From contig CM038908.1 in NCBI GenBank assembly GCA_021904315.1, positions 32,416,001 through 32,480,000 of the forward strand: a DNA stretch of 64,000 nt, given 5' to 3'. Positions 51,038 to 64,000 of the stretch are shown here, piece after piece (positions within the stretch are counted from its first letter, which is position 1; every line of letters starts with the position of its first letter). The notes below the pieces were generated by a model. The model made no database searches and was not told the DNA's origin. It saw only the letters and a program-made list of their open reading frames with translations. This DNA comes from Sphagnum magellanicum (Eukaryota > Streptophyta > Sphagnopsida > Sphagnales > Sphagnaceae). The translations under genes were made by a program, and so were the position numbers.

Positions 51038-54000
51038 GACAAAGGGTTTCACTTATCTTTTGACATATAATATTTTGTCTACCACCTCTTTTGACAACTT
51101 ATTCAATTCCACTTTAGATGCGTTAGATTCCATGGTAGATACAATTTGTCGATTTTGAACCTCAAAAAAAGGGAGATTGAACTTGAAGATTTAAAAACAT
51201 AATCAAACCACATCTTGCAAATGACAAAATGATTTCAACATCACCAACTCCTCATTTCATCGCTTGAATCCTAAACATTTATTCAAAAAATATTAATGAT
51301 GAATTACAAATGTATAATCAAAGTGAATAAAAAAAACAAGATAAAAAATCATCACCTCTTATGTAAATGTAATGAGTCAATCCAAGGTTGGGATACATCT
51401 ATCCCACATATTTTTCATTCTTGGAAAAGAGTTGACCAATCAATATCTATTGCATTGAGCTCACACAATAATACATATTACACACATTGACGCAATCAAT
51501 GTATTCAAACATATTGGTTTAATATTCATGCAAAATAACTTGGAAAAAAACACTATAGCATCTTGATATTTTCTCAAAAGTTCAAAAGAAAAGTGTACTA
51601 TAATCAATAGTATACTTGCTTTTAAAGTGTTTGCATGTTATCAATAGTTTCCCTTAAATTAAAAAAATACCAAGATTCTATCAATACTAGTTTGGTTGCG
51701 AATTATTTGATTACAATGTATATGAAGGGACCTAATACAAAGTTGCCCAAACTAAAGACCAATAAACCCACATCTCATATTGTAAAAAATAATGAACTAA
51801 AATATATTTCAGCTCAAGAAACACATTGAGGTCATTTATTATTAATTTTTTTTCTTTGAGTAGTTTAGTAGTTGGCAAGCTTGAAAACCACAACTTGGCA
51901 AGTCAATATTAGTATAGGGTGTGCATTTATGTATGAAAATGAGCAATATTAGCATTTTAAAATCCCTAAACACCATAAACAAGGGAATTTAAAAAAAAAG
52001 AATTTACTTTAATAATTAAATAAAAAGCTAATTCTAATTATATGCTTCACTTTGAAAATGTGAAGAAAAGTTAAGAATAATGGTAAATGGGATGGAGGTT
52101 TATCAATTCAATAATTATTTAAATTTTTTATGGAATGTACTTTGACAATTAAATAAATATTTTTATTTTTATTAAAGCTTCAATTTGAAAAGGAAAATTT
52201 CAAAGGGCATGCAAGAAAAATAAAAAAAATAATGGTAAAAGAGGTGGAGATTGTGAAAGAGTATTTTAAAATAGTTGTAAAAGAGTTTTCTTCATGTAGG
52301 TGGATAAGGGAGGAGTGAGGTAGCTAGGCTTGGAAAAGCTAATTATTATTTGATAGCGTAAACATACATATGTAAATGATAAGAAAAATTATGTGATGAA
52401 TGGCTTGAAACCATAAACTCTTTATTTAGAAAACAATTTTATAGTCTTATAACAATAGAGGCTAGCATAATGTAACTATTGAGATTTTGGTTATTTTTAC
52501 ACTTTTTTTTTGGGTGTCTTGAAGGTCAAAATGACCAATGGAAAAAATGGAACACATCTCAAAACCAATAATTTAAATTTGGGACGCATCTGTGGACACA
52601 ACCCCAAAAAAATGACACATTCAAAAACCCAAATTATTTCTTATTGTCCATCAATGACAAATATCAATATTAATAGATTAATAGATTATCATAAGATATT
52701 GTCTGCTTGACATAGGTGGATTATGTTCATTTTTCAAATTGGAAGGTTCTTTAATTTTAATAATTAAAAAAAGGGGCATGTATTAGAGCAATTTGCATTA
52801 CATTTCATTCAATATTAGATGTAATTTCTAAATTTTCTAATCTACATTCTTGTTATTGGATATTTTTGAAATTTTTCAAAGTTATATTTACTTACATTTG
52901 ATTAATCACACATGTTAGAATGGTTTGTAAAAATAAGCAATACATGCAAAGATGTCAATATTACGCATTTATATCATTTGTGAGAACAATACCCTAGTAC
53001 ATGAACAATTTTGACATATGTTAAATTATTTTTTGTTTTGTCAAATTTTAAGAAAATTATTTGTTACTTGTGCCGAAATTTTTATAATTATTATAAAATT
53101 AAGAATATGGAAGTTTTCAAGAATGAATTTTCATTTCTTTCATTTGAAAAAACTATGAAAGATTTTTTTTTGTTAAAGTTTGATTTATAAAACAATGAAA
53201 CAACTAAAGCTTTGCTACGCATTTGTAGTGATAATGTTGTCATGTAGTTAAAAGTAAAATTGGACAGTACTAAATATTTTTTATTGAAAAGCTTTATTGA
53301 TACTCAATATAGTTTGATTTTGGATTATGCAAATTTTCAAAAAAAGAATCCACCATACCTTGAACTTTCATCCTATGTTTTTAATATTATATTATACTCA
53401 AGTTATCTTGAAATTTGTAATTTCACGTCACATGTTCTCTGAACACTTTTCATTGTTTTTCTTCCTAAACTTTCAATCCTCAAATCATCAAATACACCAG
53501 ATTGCACATATGTCAGCAAAGAATATTATGATTGAAATGTTTGACCTAAATATAGTCATTAATTTTACATAATTCAAGAGGAACATTAATGATGAAATGA
53601 GATTTTATTTTTTATTTGTCAAAATTTGTGTTGAATAATTCATATTTGAACATTTAAATTTTTTAAAATGATATTGAAGGTAATTAATTTATATTGTTTA
53701 ATGGCTTAACATAAGTTTGTTTTTAAAAAAAACAATTGGAAGAAAGTTTAATACTGAAAATTTTATTCTAAAAGGCCAGCAAAATAATATGGGATGAAAC
53801 TTGTGAATTAAATTTACATTCTTAGTAAAAAGTTATTTTAATTGAAATAATCTAAATATATCTTTTAATTTTGTTTTGAACTCTTATGCAATTATGTATT
53901 GTTAGCCAATCAAATTCAAAAGAGTAACTATTATATTTGTTTGTATTCTTGTATTGGCATTCATACATCAATAATGACCCACTACAATGGATATTATGGA

Positions 54001-54139
54001 TGTTATCATTGTATTATAGATCTTCAATGATTTGAATTATTATGAATATGTTAATATATCCTTTACATTGGTGATTTGCACTCTTACTAAAGAAATATTT
54101 TAGGTACGTATATAATAATCATGGTCAAAGACAATAGGT
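51038..54139. other. Region D start, very AT-rich, no gene seen
   Basis: Similarity to block B ends at 51037. Only short open frames with no recognisable domain follow. Confidence 0.4.
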
Positions 54140-54760
54140 ATAGAATATATTGTGTATGATTTAGGATATAGAATTAAGTTTTATAGGGTAGTTTTTAATT
54201 GCTCAAGGTATAAGATATGAAATTAGAAATAAAGGATAATTTCATGTCTTGAGATTAAATGGACAAGTTTATTTAGGATATTTGATTGATGATCATGGTA
54301 TATAAGTATGGACATAATGACCATGTTAAAAGGCATACGGTATAATGTAAATCATTTAACATATGGGATTAGGTTGTAAAAAATATTTGATTGGTCAGAT
54401 TATAAAATATATTTTTCATTTATTGAAATTACATTTAAATCCAAACAACATCATTTCAGATTTTGATTGGTCAAGGTATAAGGTATATAAGTATGGATAT
54501 AATGACCATGGTGAAGGGTATAGGGTATATGACATATTATTCAAGATATAAAATCATGTTGTTTGGGGCATTTGACCAATAATGTTACAAGATATGGAAA
54601 ATATGGAATAAAAGATGAAGGATAATTTCATGTTTTGAGATTAAATTTAGATGGACAAGTTATTTAAGATATTTGATTGGTCACAATATAAGATGTATAA
54701 TAAAAAAGAATGAATAATTCCATGTCTTGATAATAAATTTAGATACAATTTCATGCTTAT
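54140..54760 (+). repeat. Degenerate nested repeats (GGTATAAG/ATATGG phrases)
   Basis: Phrases recur in changing order: AAGTATGGACATAATGACCATG (near 54305) and AAGTATGGATATAATGACC (near 54490), GATAATTTCATGTCTTGAGA (near 54237 and 54628), and ATGGACAAGTT followed by ATATTTGATTG (near 54260 and 54652). This looks like an old tandem or nested duplication of about 240-400 bp. Confidence 0.55.
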
Positions 54761-57493
54761 ACAAGAAAATGACTACAAAAATAAACCCCCCATTTTTTCT
54801 TGCATGAAAAATGGAGCAACCATTTTAAGCCCCATGAATTACCCCATAAACTAATTTCAAATTATATTCATCACTAAAATTTTGTGTAATTGTGATATAT
54901 TCGATTTTTACACTTGTTATCACAATGCAAGTGGTAGTTGGGTGGCAAAGACAATGCAATGTTTCCTTTGAAATGAAGATACTGCAAAATATGTACTATT
55001 AATTAAAATATAGTAGAAAATAGTGAATTCATTCATTTCTTGTCCATTGAAATTGCCCCAATTTCATTCAAAACCCAATGAACTTGAACACATCCCTTAT
55101 TATTGTTGGGGTTTGAGGGGGTGAAAGGAAAGGGATTTTTTGTTGTTCTCATAAAGTTCTGAAGAGTTCCCATCACTTTCTCAAAGGGTTCCCTGGGACG
55201 TTCTCAATAGCACAATAGATTTATCCGATGTGCATGTACATATATAATCTACAAACTGGTGCCCTAGAAAAGCCCAGTTTTGGGGTTGTGCTTCTTTTGG
55301 GGGGGAGAGGGGAGGCGAGGGGAGGGAAAGAAAGGGTGCTTCTATTGGGAACTACCCAATGTCAAAAAAAACTGGTGAATGGGCCAATCACCAAGTGCTC
55401 CCCAACCATTCCCTACTTCCACAATGTGCTTCTCATTGAAGTTGCCAAGGCTAGGGTTTTACATCATCCCCACAAAAAAATTGATGTTATTTTAATTAGT
55501 TTTTATTTCATAACAATTAATTTGCATGAACATTTAGAAAATTTGGAAAGTTGCATTATGAACAAAAAATTAAGAACTTGGTCTCAAAGGTTGTACAATG
55601 AATGAAATATTCACATTCGGATGAAATATATGAGAAGAAAAGATGAAGAGCTAATTAAGATTGGAAATGGGATGAAATTTCAAAATGCATGAATTCTTGC
55701 ATAAAAAGCCTTCATAATCGTTGAAAACTTGAAGTTGTAAAATGGATGAAAAGTTGGGGATTAACAATAAAAGTTGGGATGAGATGGCACATTTATCCAT
55801 TTTGGAGCATTCTAAAAGTTCTAAGGCATTGCAACTTCTGGGGACAACTCATGAGGAAGTGCAGTCAAGCATGGCCTTTATTGGCATTGTCTTTGAGCAT
55901 TACAAAAGAATGTGATTTTTCTCATGCAAAGTGCCACAGCTCATGACACTTGTGTGAGGTCAACTTTGTGGTTTCATCTGTTCCAATGTACAATTGTGAT
56001 GTTTATTGTAGCATTTATTATATTAAAATTACTATTTGACATTAAGTTAATCGGAGGGAACTTGGGACCCAATTACACAACTTGTGGCTAGGAAGAGACG
56101 CCAAGCTGCACTAGGATAGATGTTCATCCCAAGGAAATGTAACTAAGCTGCTTAGAGAAGAATGGCCCTTCTCCTTGGTGAATTTGGTTCAACTTCTTTT
56201 AAAATTTTAAAGGCAACATGGGTAATGAAATAAGGTCAAGGTGCAAAATGAAAACATCACAACATTCATCTTCAAAAAAATTTAATTCAGGGAAATCATC
56301 CAAGGAAAAAACTGATTATCAAGAAAAATATTTGAACTCGAACTCTTAAACTCAAAGAATTGATTTTTAACGGTTTCATCTCATTTCATTATTTAAAAGA
56401 TGTGGGATGTCCTTGACTTGCAAAAGATTTATCATAAGTTCAATATAGTCAAAGTTTTTGAAAAAATATTTTTGGTTTGGGCACAAGTATCCTACAGGAA
56501 TATTGAAACCAATTCCACAATCAATTCATTATTCATTTTCAGTGCATGCCCCTTGCCTCTACACCATGGGCCCAAGTGAGCTAGCATCTAGCAACACACA
56601 AGAAGCCCTTGATGATGCAATTGTGGGTGCATCCTTGACATGGGTTCTAATTATGATGAGGTAACTTGTATTTACCCTCTATCTTTTTACCTCCCCTCTC
56701 CCTCTCCACACTCATACCTTTAACTTGTCTCATGGTACTTGCTACTTATTGCCTAGTTCTGTTATTTGCTACCTCTCTCACCTTCTTTCCACCATCTAGC
56801 TCCCACCCTAAAACATTAACCACATGTTTCTATCACTTTTTAAAAAAAATTTCAGTAGCTAGGACTGTCAGCAACTTATGCTTTATTGTGAGCTTCTTTA
56901 AGGTTAAATTTGACCAAAATATATTTTTGTTTTCAGACATAATCATTTATTTTGAAAAGAAAAAGGGATTTAAAGTCAAGTGGAATCATATTTTGTGGAT
57001 GTTTTAAGAAATATTATGATTTTTTTGATTTGTGGTAAGGTATCTCATACTCTTATTAGACATATCCATAAGATTTGACTTAATTACCATAAATTCTTGT
57101 AAGAGGGGTCCATAAAATGGCTATGCAATGTCCCTAATATCAAGTCTATAGATGCCAAAACTTGGTAAATGTTTCTTTAAATGAGCATATATAACATGTT
57201 AATACTAACACAACTTCTGCTAAAATTGGAAAATAAACATTTAAGTAAAAAATATAGTTAAGGTTTCAAAGGTTTGCGGCATGCTTACCTTAGCACAAAA
57301 TTATAAAGAGAACTAATCTTTAAATGTGAATCACTGATTAAAATATCAGGACGTGATGTGCTCAAAACCATTCTCCATGAATGTATGTTTAATGTCTTTC
57401 ATGACCAATTTTTTATCATAAACATATTCAACCTAACAACACCTAAACTTTCTGCATTCATTGATTAAAAATTCATGAACATGTACCATCATA
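54761..57493. other. Unassigned AT-rich DNA
   Basis: The only long open frame is 55228-55605 plus (125 codons), partly over a G-rich stretch; I recognise no domain and do not call it a gene. No LTR or TIR ends were defined. Confidence 0.35.
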
Positions 57494-58263
57494 CCTGGGA
57501 GCTTTGGCACAAATTATATTATTTTTAGAAAATGCTGAAATTTTCGAAACATACTTTTGTCAAAGAACAAATTTTTGTCAAGGAAAATTAAGACTCTTTT
57601 GGAAGATTCAAGAATGTTTTATTTTAATTAACTATTCGGCAAACATGTGCTCAGGTTGCCCCTGTGCTATGGTATTCATTTGCACAAAATAATTTTTTTT
57701 TTCAAAAATAGTATGTCAAAAGTGATTGGCCTACCACTAAATTATTTAGCTCCGTTGGTTTTTGGCATGTTTACACTATCATCTGCATCCTGTTCTTTTG
57801 TGTTTTGTCAAGAAGATATAAAGGAGTTTTGTGAAGAAAAGAAATAAGAAATAAGCTTCACCTACCAAGTGTTTGTACGTCTTTGCAAAAAGAAAGGAAG
57901 TTGGACTTGAAGAAAATAGTAGCCTTGAAGCTTGTTGGCACTTAAACACGTCCTGTTTTTCAATGTTTACCCATGCATGGTTTTGTCTTTTTTCTTCTTT
58001 TGGAGTTGGGTTTCATGACTACACAACCTTTCATAACCACTTCATGATTGCACCACAACACATAATACCATAGTATTGAAGCCACATGGCTACTAAATAG
58101 TTAATTAATTTTGAAGATTCCACTTCGGAAATGGAATATTTTGGAAATTTTCAGAAGATTCTACATTTTCCTTCACAAGAAGTGTTTTTTTTGCAAGAAA
58201 ATAAAATTTGAAAATTTTAGCATTTCTAAAATTAATATATAATTTGTGCCAAAGCCACCAAGG
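57494..58263. mobile_element. DNA element with long terminal inverted repeats (770 bp)
   Basis: The left end reads CCTGGGAGCTTTGGCACAAA and the right end TTTGTGCCAAAGCCACCAAGG, its approximate inverse. Pairing continues with gaps for about 200 bp per side (shared inner blocks include AATTAACTATT near 57631 and its complement near 58102, and CTATGGTATT near 57667 with its complement near 58066). The flanking bases on both sides are TA, so a TA target duplication is possible. The middle has no recognisable transposase. It is a non-autonomous fold-back type element of uncertain superfamily. Confidence 0.72.
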
Positions 58264-60742
58264 TACTACAGTAATCCTCTTATGCCTATCAAGGGCTAGA
58301 GGGGTGAGGTTTTCTTCTTCTTAATCAAGTTGAGAATCACAAATTTACATCAATTTTCTTTTCCTTGTAAATTGTCTTGATTATGTCTTTGTTTTGGTTT
58401 GGAACCAATTTCAAAACCAAGATTTTAATAAGTAGGCAATATTTTTTTGATTTGAAGTTGCTTGAATTTGGGCTAAGGTTTGTTGTGTTTGGTCCCTTAC
58501 ATCTAGTCCTCCTTCCAAAGAAATATATCGACAAAAGTAACATATACTTTTACACACTTGCTACATTGAGATTGAGATGTTACATGATTTTCTCATATGT
58601 GAAATGTTGGCGAGGGCTTATAATATTCACATATGAGGTTGTAGTTAAGTAATGGTGTAATTGGCTCCAATCACAAGGAATGTCAAATTGCCCAGGATTT
58701 CAATTCACAAAATTCAACAATGAATCATGTTCTTTTTCCATACTATATTTTCATTTTGGAATGACCAATGACTTTTATTAGTTGCAATAAAAGCAACTGT
58801 AGGGGTCAATTTTTTAATCCAGTAAAAGAAAAAGGTATCTTTTAGATTCTTGAAACAAAACATTTAATCTTGGTCACAACAACTGGAACATGGTATAACA
58901 AATAAAATTATATCACATTGCACCAAATTTGAACTATAAACAAGTTTTTTTGTTAGATATTAAATGCCATTAAAATTATATCACACATTTTTCAAATTTG
59001 TAATAAATAATTCGAAATATAAAATTTTGAAATAGTTTAAAATTACAAGCATAAGGATTAATAAAAGATCACTATTTGATATATTGTCAAGAACAAATAT
59101 GAAACGTTTAGATGTAAACTAATACTAGACACAAGATAAATACAAAATACTGTAATATTTTCAAATACACATAATTTAAATTGCATGTGTCACCCAACCA
59201 AAACTGCCTAAAATCTCTTTTTTTTTTGGTATTGTTAAACTTTTTGAGACTATATGTTTACAATTAAGTTAAGTTATAGGCATCAACCGATTTTTTAATT
59301 TGTTATCATGCTTGCAAATTCTCATGATGGTTCTTTTTTTAATCTATAATTTTTTGTGTATCACAAATTTATGTGTGGAGTATGCAAGACAAACCTAATT
59401 GTAAAGATGCCACTTTCAAGGAGTTCAAATGAATAATAGAGATACCAATAGATTTTATTGACTCAAATGAATGTACTAATTCTTGGACATTAACATTCAG
59501 GATGATGAAGATACATTTAAAGAAACTTTTCCAATTGAGTTAGAAGAGTAAACTAAATAGTATCTTCAATTTTAATATATTAGGGATCATTAGTTTCCTT
59601 CTTTTAAACATGCATACATCATCCCATTTTGTATGGCCATTCGTTTACATACAATATCAATGTATATTATGTTCAAAACATTTCACCTTGTTTCCATGGT
59701 CAATACAATTTTTTTCCTTCAATAAACTAATGTCATGTTATAAATAATATACAACTTTATGGTACAAATTAAATTCCCAATGTAGATATGTTTCTGAATT
59801 AATGCATAAAAAGCTTTGAATCCAATTGAATGGTTAATGTTTAAGTAATGTGTCAATGGACATTGTGTTAGACACAAAATTGCAACCATTCTTGAACTAA
59901 AAATTAGGGTTATTGTCAAAGGCTTAAGTATTATGCTACACCTTGTTTATTTAAAAATTAAAATTTACAAAAGATGTGGATATTGTTCTTGCTACAACAT
60001 TTAATATTAAGGTTTAACAACATGAATGCAGGTATTACACACACTACACTTTACATATTTGGAGGTTTGCATAAATATGTGGTATTTACACATGTTAAGA
60101 ACCCTAATATTGGGGTTCACAATTGCGCTATGAGTACTATGTGCATTACCACATTAAATATTAGGGTCTGCAAAAACTTGTAGGTATTAAACATGTTGGT
60201 CACCTTAGATATGTGCCAGATTTGCAACATCCCAATCATCTTTTCATAATAAGAAAATAAATTTGTAATAGATTAAAAGAAGTTGGAATGAAATAATGCA
60301 TGGACATTTAACAGTATTCAATCATTGTACAAAATACCACTCAATTTTCGTCAAGATGCCAATTTTTGCATTTCCTTATAATAAGAAAAAAATGCCAAGT
60401 AATATGTTTCAAGTTTCTTGCCATATATCTAAGGTTTTTTCCCCCTTTCAAATGGATGCTAAAATAATTAGAGATCACTTTGAAACCATTCACCACTAAT
60501 TTCACACAACAAAAGGTTATAACCATTGGATGTACGTGCAAAAATAACTCATAACTCATAGATCAAGAAGTATGATCAAAAAAAATTGTGTGGACAAATA
60601 TGGTAGCTTTTTTTTTCTTCTTTGATTTTTCGTTACTATTCAATTGTGGAAGTGGTATCATGGTTTTCTAAGGAAGTTCAAAATTACCCCAAAAGCATCT
60701 TTTTCTCTACTTTAATTTGTGACACTTGAGACTTTTCTCCTC

Positions 60743-60782
<40 letters not shown>

Positions 60783-61450
60783 ATGTGTTTGATAATGGTA
60801 ATAAATGACACTCTATATGGAGCTTTGTTTGAAAACTTTTACATAAATATGTCATAAACAAAATGTCTTTTATGAATATTTAATCAAGTGTTTGGTCCAC
60901 AAATTCATGAAAAATCTTGTTAACTTTGTCCCATGATTGTGCTTCTTGATAATATTTATAAGATTTAAGATATTTTTCCTACAAATTCAATGGTGAAATG
61001 CATTTGGATCTTTGATTGTTCCCCAATGTTGCCATATGGCAAGAAAATTTGAAACTTGTGTTAAGTGTTTGCAAAGTGCTACCATCAACATGATAGCCAA
61101 GTTGTATAATTATGGACCCAAGTTCTATACAAAGAACTTGCACTCCTTTTCACTATGCCAAAACCCAACATTTATGACTACATAGATACAACCACAAACC
61201 TAATCATGGCACACATCATTACATGACTATAAACCAAAACCAAAAATATTGGTATATATATGTTTTGTTTGGTTGTCCTAAAAATTGTCAAACTATCAAC
61301 CATATTTGTATATTCTAATACCTTGGCAGCTTTAGTAGTAAATAATTAAAACTCAAAATTGTCAAGATTTGTACTTAAACATTAGCCAATAATGTCAAAA
61401 TTTTTGAAACCTTCAATTGTCACACCCAAATTTTTGGCTATTTCAAGCTA
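58264..61450. other. Unassigned AT-rich DNA
   Basis: No gene recognised. It holds short inverted repeats such as AACCCTAATATT/AATATTAGGGT (about 60103-60168) and the TA microsatellite at 60746. Confidence 0.35.
60746..60780 (+). repeat. (TA)n microsatellite
   Basis: About 17 consecutive TA dinucleotides. Simple repeat, likely length-variable between individuals. Confidence 0.95.
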
Positions 61451-61830
61451 TTAGTGCCATGGGTTTGAAAAGGTTGTTAGATTCCCAATTTCAATAGAAG
61501 GATGAACAATGTTGTTATTCTGACATTGATTTATTGTTCCCCATCAATAAATTGTTAATGCCATGGGTGTGGAAGAAGTGGTTAGATTCCCAATTTTTCA
61601 AGTAGAGGGATGAATGGTGTTGTTTCAACATTATTTCATTGTTACCTATCATTAGGTTGGTCAAGTTTAGGCACTCTTTTATCAAGAAGTTGTTCATGGC
61701 ATGGGCATGTATGAGGTGGTTGGAATCCAAATTTCAAGTAGAGGGGTGGGTGGTGTTGTTTTGACATTGTTATACTATTACCCATTGTCATGTTGGTCAA
61801 ATTCAGACACTATTTTATTGTTACCTTTTA
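61451..61830 (+). repeat. Three-unit diverged tandem repeat
   Basis: Units start TTAGTGCCATGGGT (61451), TTAATGCCATGGGT (61555) and TTCATGGCATGGGC (61693). Shared landmarks are GTTAGATTCCCAATTT, AGTAGAGGGATGAATGGTG and ACATT...ATTGTTACC. The first unit is about 104 bp and the others about 138 bp because of an added GGTTGGTCAA...GCACTCTTTTATC part. A minus-strand frame across it (61515-61730) is a by-product of the repeat. Confidence 0.8.
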
Positions 61831-64000
61831 CAACAATCAATGGAAGTAAATAAATGCATTATATTGAGAATTATTGAAACCAATATTTTAAATTAAAATA
61901 TTTCCAAAATATAAATTTCAAAGTAATTTAAATGTACTTGATAGTTAAATGTTGAAACTGCCAATGTACAATGGTATATATATTCCACATTGCCATAATT
62001 ATAATTGCCTAGTCAAAGTAGTGTGTTTTGATTGATTATGTAATCATTTAAACCAAAAGTGTATGATGTCACAAAGGGGAATTGAACCCTCACCTTCACC
62101 ATCACAATTCAAGTCCAAATTTAGCATCCATCTGACAACTTCAATTTGTGACATATTATAATGTTGTCACATTTAAACATAAACATGTTTATTCAAATTC
62201 AAATAATATTGCCATATAATTGTATACTTACATGCTTTCATAATGAGATTAATTTCCCATGAATAATTATATAATCACATTTAATTAACTTTTAATTTTC
62301 ATACTTACATTGAATTTTTAAAATTTTAATACTTAAAATTTTAGAATTTTACTTGGGTTATACATAGTACACTTATATATTTCTAAGTTTTAAATTTTAA
62401 ATTACATTAATTGAGAACATTTTATGTCAAAAGTTTCAATTCAACATGTTTAATTAACTTTTTAAAAAATTGATTTAATTTTTTAGTGAAATTAACTTGA
62501 CATATGAAATATTTAACTTTAGACCAATTTTTTAATTATTTAAAAAAATTCATACTTTGATTAAAAATGTAAATTTCTTTGATTTTAAATTAAATAAATA
62601 ATTAAAGTATAAATAAACATCTCTTGTAGAGTCTTGTAAAGAGTAGTTACTTGAAGAGCAAAATTGGTGGTCAAACAAGGGGTCAACATGATAACACATC
62701 ATCAACATGTGTTCAAATTATGGAGTCTTGACAAGGAGTAATGTAATTGATTGTGCATAACAAGGTGAAAATTCTAAACATTGTTGTAACTTATTATATC
62801 ATTCTCATAGTTGTGAATTTTAAATTTTGGAATAATCCTTGAATCATTATGGAGTAATTGATGTAAGACCTATTTCATCAATCACTTTCAACATCATGCA
62901 TTATCTTGAAGCTTTTTCCACCTATCAATGGTACATGATGAATAATTGGCATTGATTTTTAAATGTCAATGATTTAAAAAAAGAAGATAAAAACTTGTAT
63001 TCATGATGTCATAAATTTGAATAAAGCTAAAATCAAAATTCATCCATACACCATAAACTTTGCATCCCATGATTTGATAATGAAAATTTTGTGAGTTTTT
63101 TTTCTCATAAGTTTATAGTTTTTGTGCATGGATGTCGTGTGTTTAAAACATAAACAAAACATGTATAAGTAGGATAAAGGAAGATTAAATGTGATGAGAA
63201 AACATCCTCACCAATGTGATTGCTTGAAGAGACCACCACATCCACAATGGATCCATTCTTCATCCCATGCTAGATGAAAAGGAAGTTTGGACCAAAAGAA
63301 TAATGTTCATTAAGTGACAATCCATACATAACACCATGTAGGCCTCTTCTTTACTTGTAACTCTTCACGCATATAAAATCCTACTCAATAAGGGTTTACA
63401 TGCCATAGTTTCACAAAAGAATTTGATGGTGTCCTTTTAAGCATTTATGAATAGTTGCCATAACAAGAGGAGAAATGTTGCATTTCACATGTCATGTAAT
63501 CTATAAAATACCCAATTTATAAACCAAAAGATCTTTGCAACCAAAATGGGGGTAAACAAAATCATATCATGACTTGTGAGTTGGGTTGTTATTACAAAAA
63601 ATTGTTTTGATGTCCCACATCCTACCAAAATGGGGTTGAACAAAATTATGCCATGACTAACCTAATTTGACAAAGCTCCTCATTTGGAAGGAACTTTTTC
63701 ATTCTTCCTCTCATGAGGAACTTAAGTCAAGTCTATTCTTGACCTAAGCTAACTTGACATGACTCCTTTTCCTATCTCACGCCTTGGTCACAACAACCAA
63801 GCCTTAACAAAAAGGTTTTCTTATCAAGGTACGAGAAGTAACATTTGGGTTTGCCAAACCCAAGTCCCAAACTACACTTAAATATGCGAGCGGGGTCATG
63901 ACTTCCCGCGTTGGCCACATTACGAACCAACCCTTTGGGATGCACTTAAGGCATGTGCATGTCCCCACAAGCTCACCTTGCTTGCTTCTTCTTTTGGGGC
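61831..64000. other. AT-rich end of window; possible LTR start near 63607
   Basis: 62150-62620 is extremely AT-rich and non-coding. From about 63600 the composition becomes less AT-rich. TGATGTCCCACATCC at 63609 resembles the TGTCCCACATC phrase often near plant LTR starts, and 63609-64000 could be an LTR cut by the window end. The other end is not visible, so this is only a suggestion. Confidence 0.25.

Noticed and set aside
55228-55605. 125-codon plus-strand ORF
   Set aside because: It partly spans G-rich low-complexity sequence, has no recognisable domain and no second copy to compare.
61515-61730. 71-codon minus-strand ORF
   Set aside because: It lies entirely in the three-unit tandem repeat and reflects repeat periodicity.

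Overview
The window looks like nuclear DNA from a plant with a large, repeat-rich genome. It is AT-rich and has no intact gene, rRNA, tRNA, operon or CRISPR array that I can recognise. Nearly everything identifiable is decayed transposable-element DNA. The style of the Ty3/gypsy relatives and the low gene density suggest a gymnosperm such as a conifer, but that is inference from protein style only.

Layout. (A) 1-9558: a Ty3/gypsy retrotransposon on the minus strand. It runs from a 3' LTR cut by the window start (1-436) through a purine tract, a long extra coiled-coil ORF after pol, integrase, RNase H, reverse transcriptase, protease and gag remnants. It breaks off at 9558 before its 5' LTR. 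(B) 9559-26328: a 16.8 kb block with no recognisable gene. It holds two solo LTRs, another LTR-like unit, a long hairpin and a fragment of a hAT-like transposase. (A') 26331-32540: a second minus-strand copy of the same gypsy family. It has the 5' LTR, PBS, gag, protease and RT but is cut off in RNase H exactly where B ends, and two small fold-back elements sit in its gag. (C) 32541-35896: unassigned DNA with a 136-bp tandem duplication, ending in a short piece resembling plastid psaA. (B') 35897-51037: a second copy of B in the same orientation, 26.3 kb downstream. It lacks two LTR insertions and keeps more of the hAT-like gene. (D) 51038-64000: very AT-rich DNA with degenerate repeats, a 770-bp long-terminal-inverted-repeat element, a TA microsatellite and a three-unit tandem repeat.

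How the pieces relate. B and B' are a large direct duplication. Two LTR insertions (11999-12685 and 18757-19516) occur only in B, and B' shows the uninterrupted target site for each. Both gypsy copies are broken precisely at the ends of B, while B' starts against plastid-like filler DNA, so rearrangement by break repair is likely. Within the gypsy family, gag, protease and pol order is normal. The unusual parts are the ~1,100-codon coiled-coil ORF between integrase and the 3' LTR and a 121-codon open frame on the opposite strand beside it. All coding parts carry stops and frameshifts, so nothing here should make a working protein as it stands.
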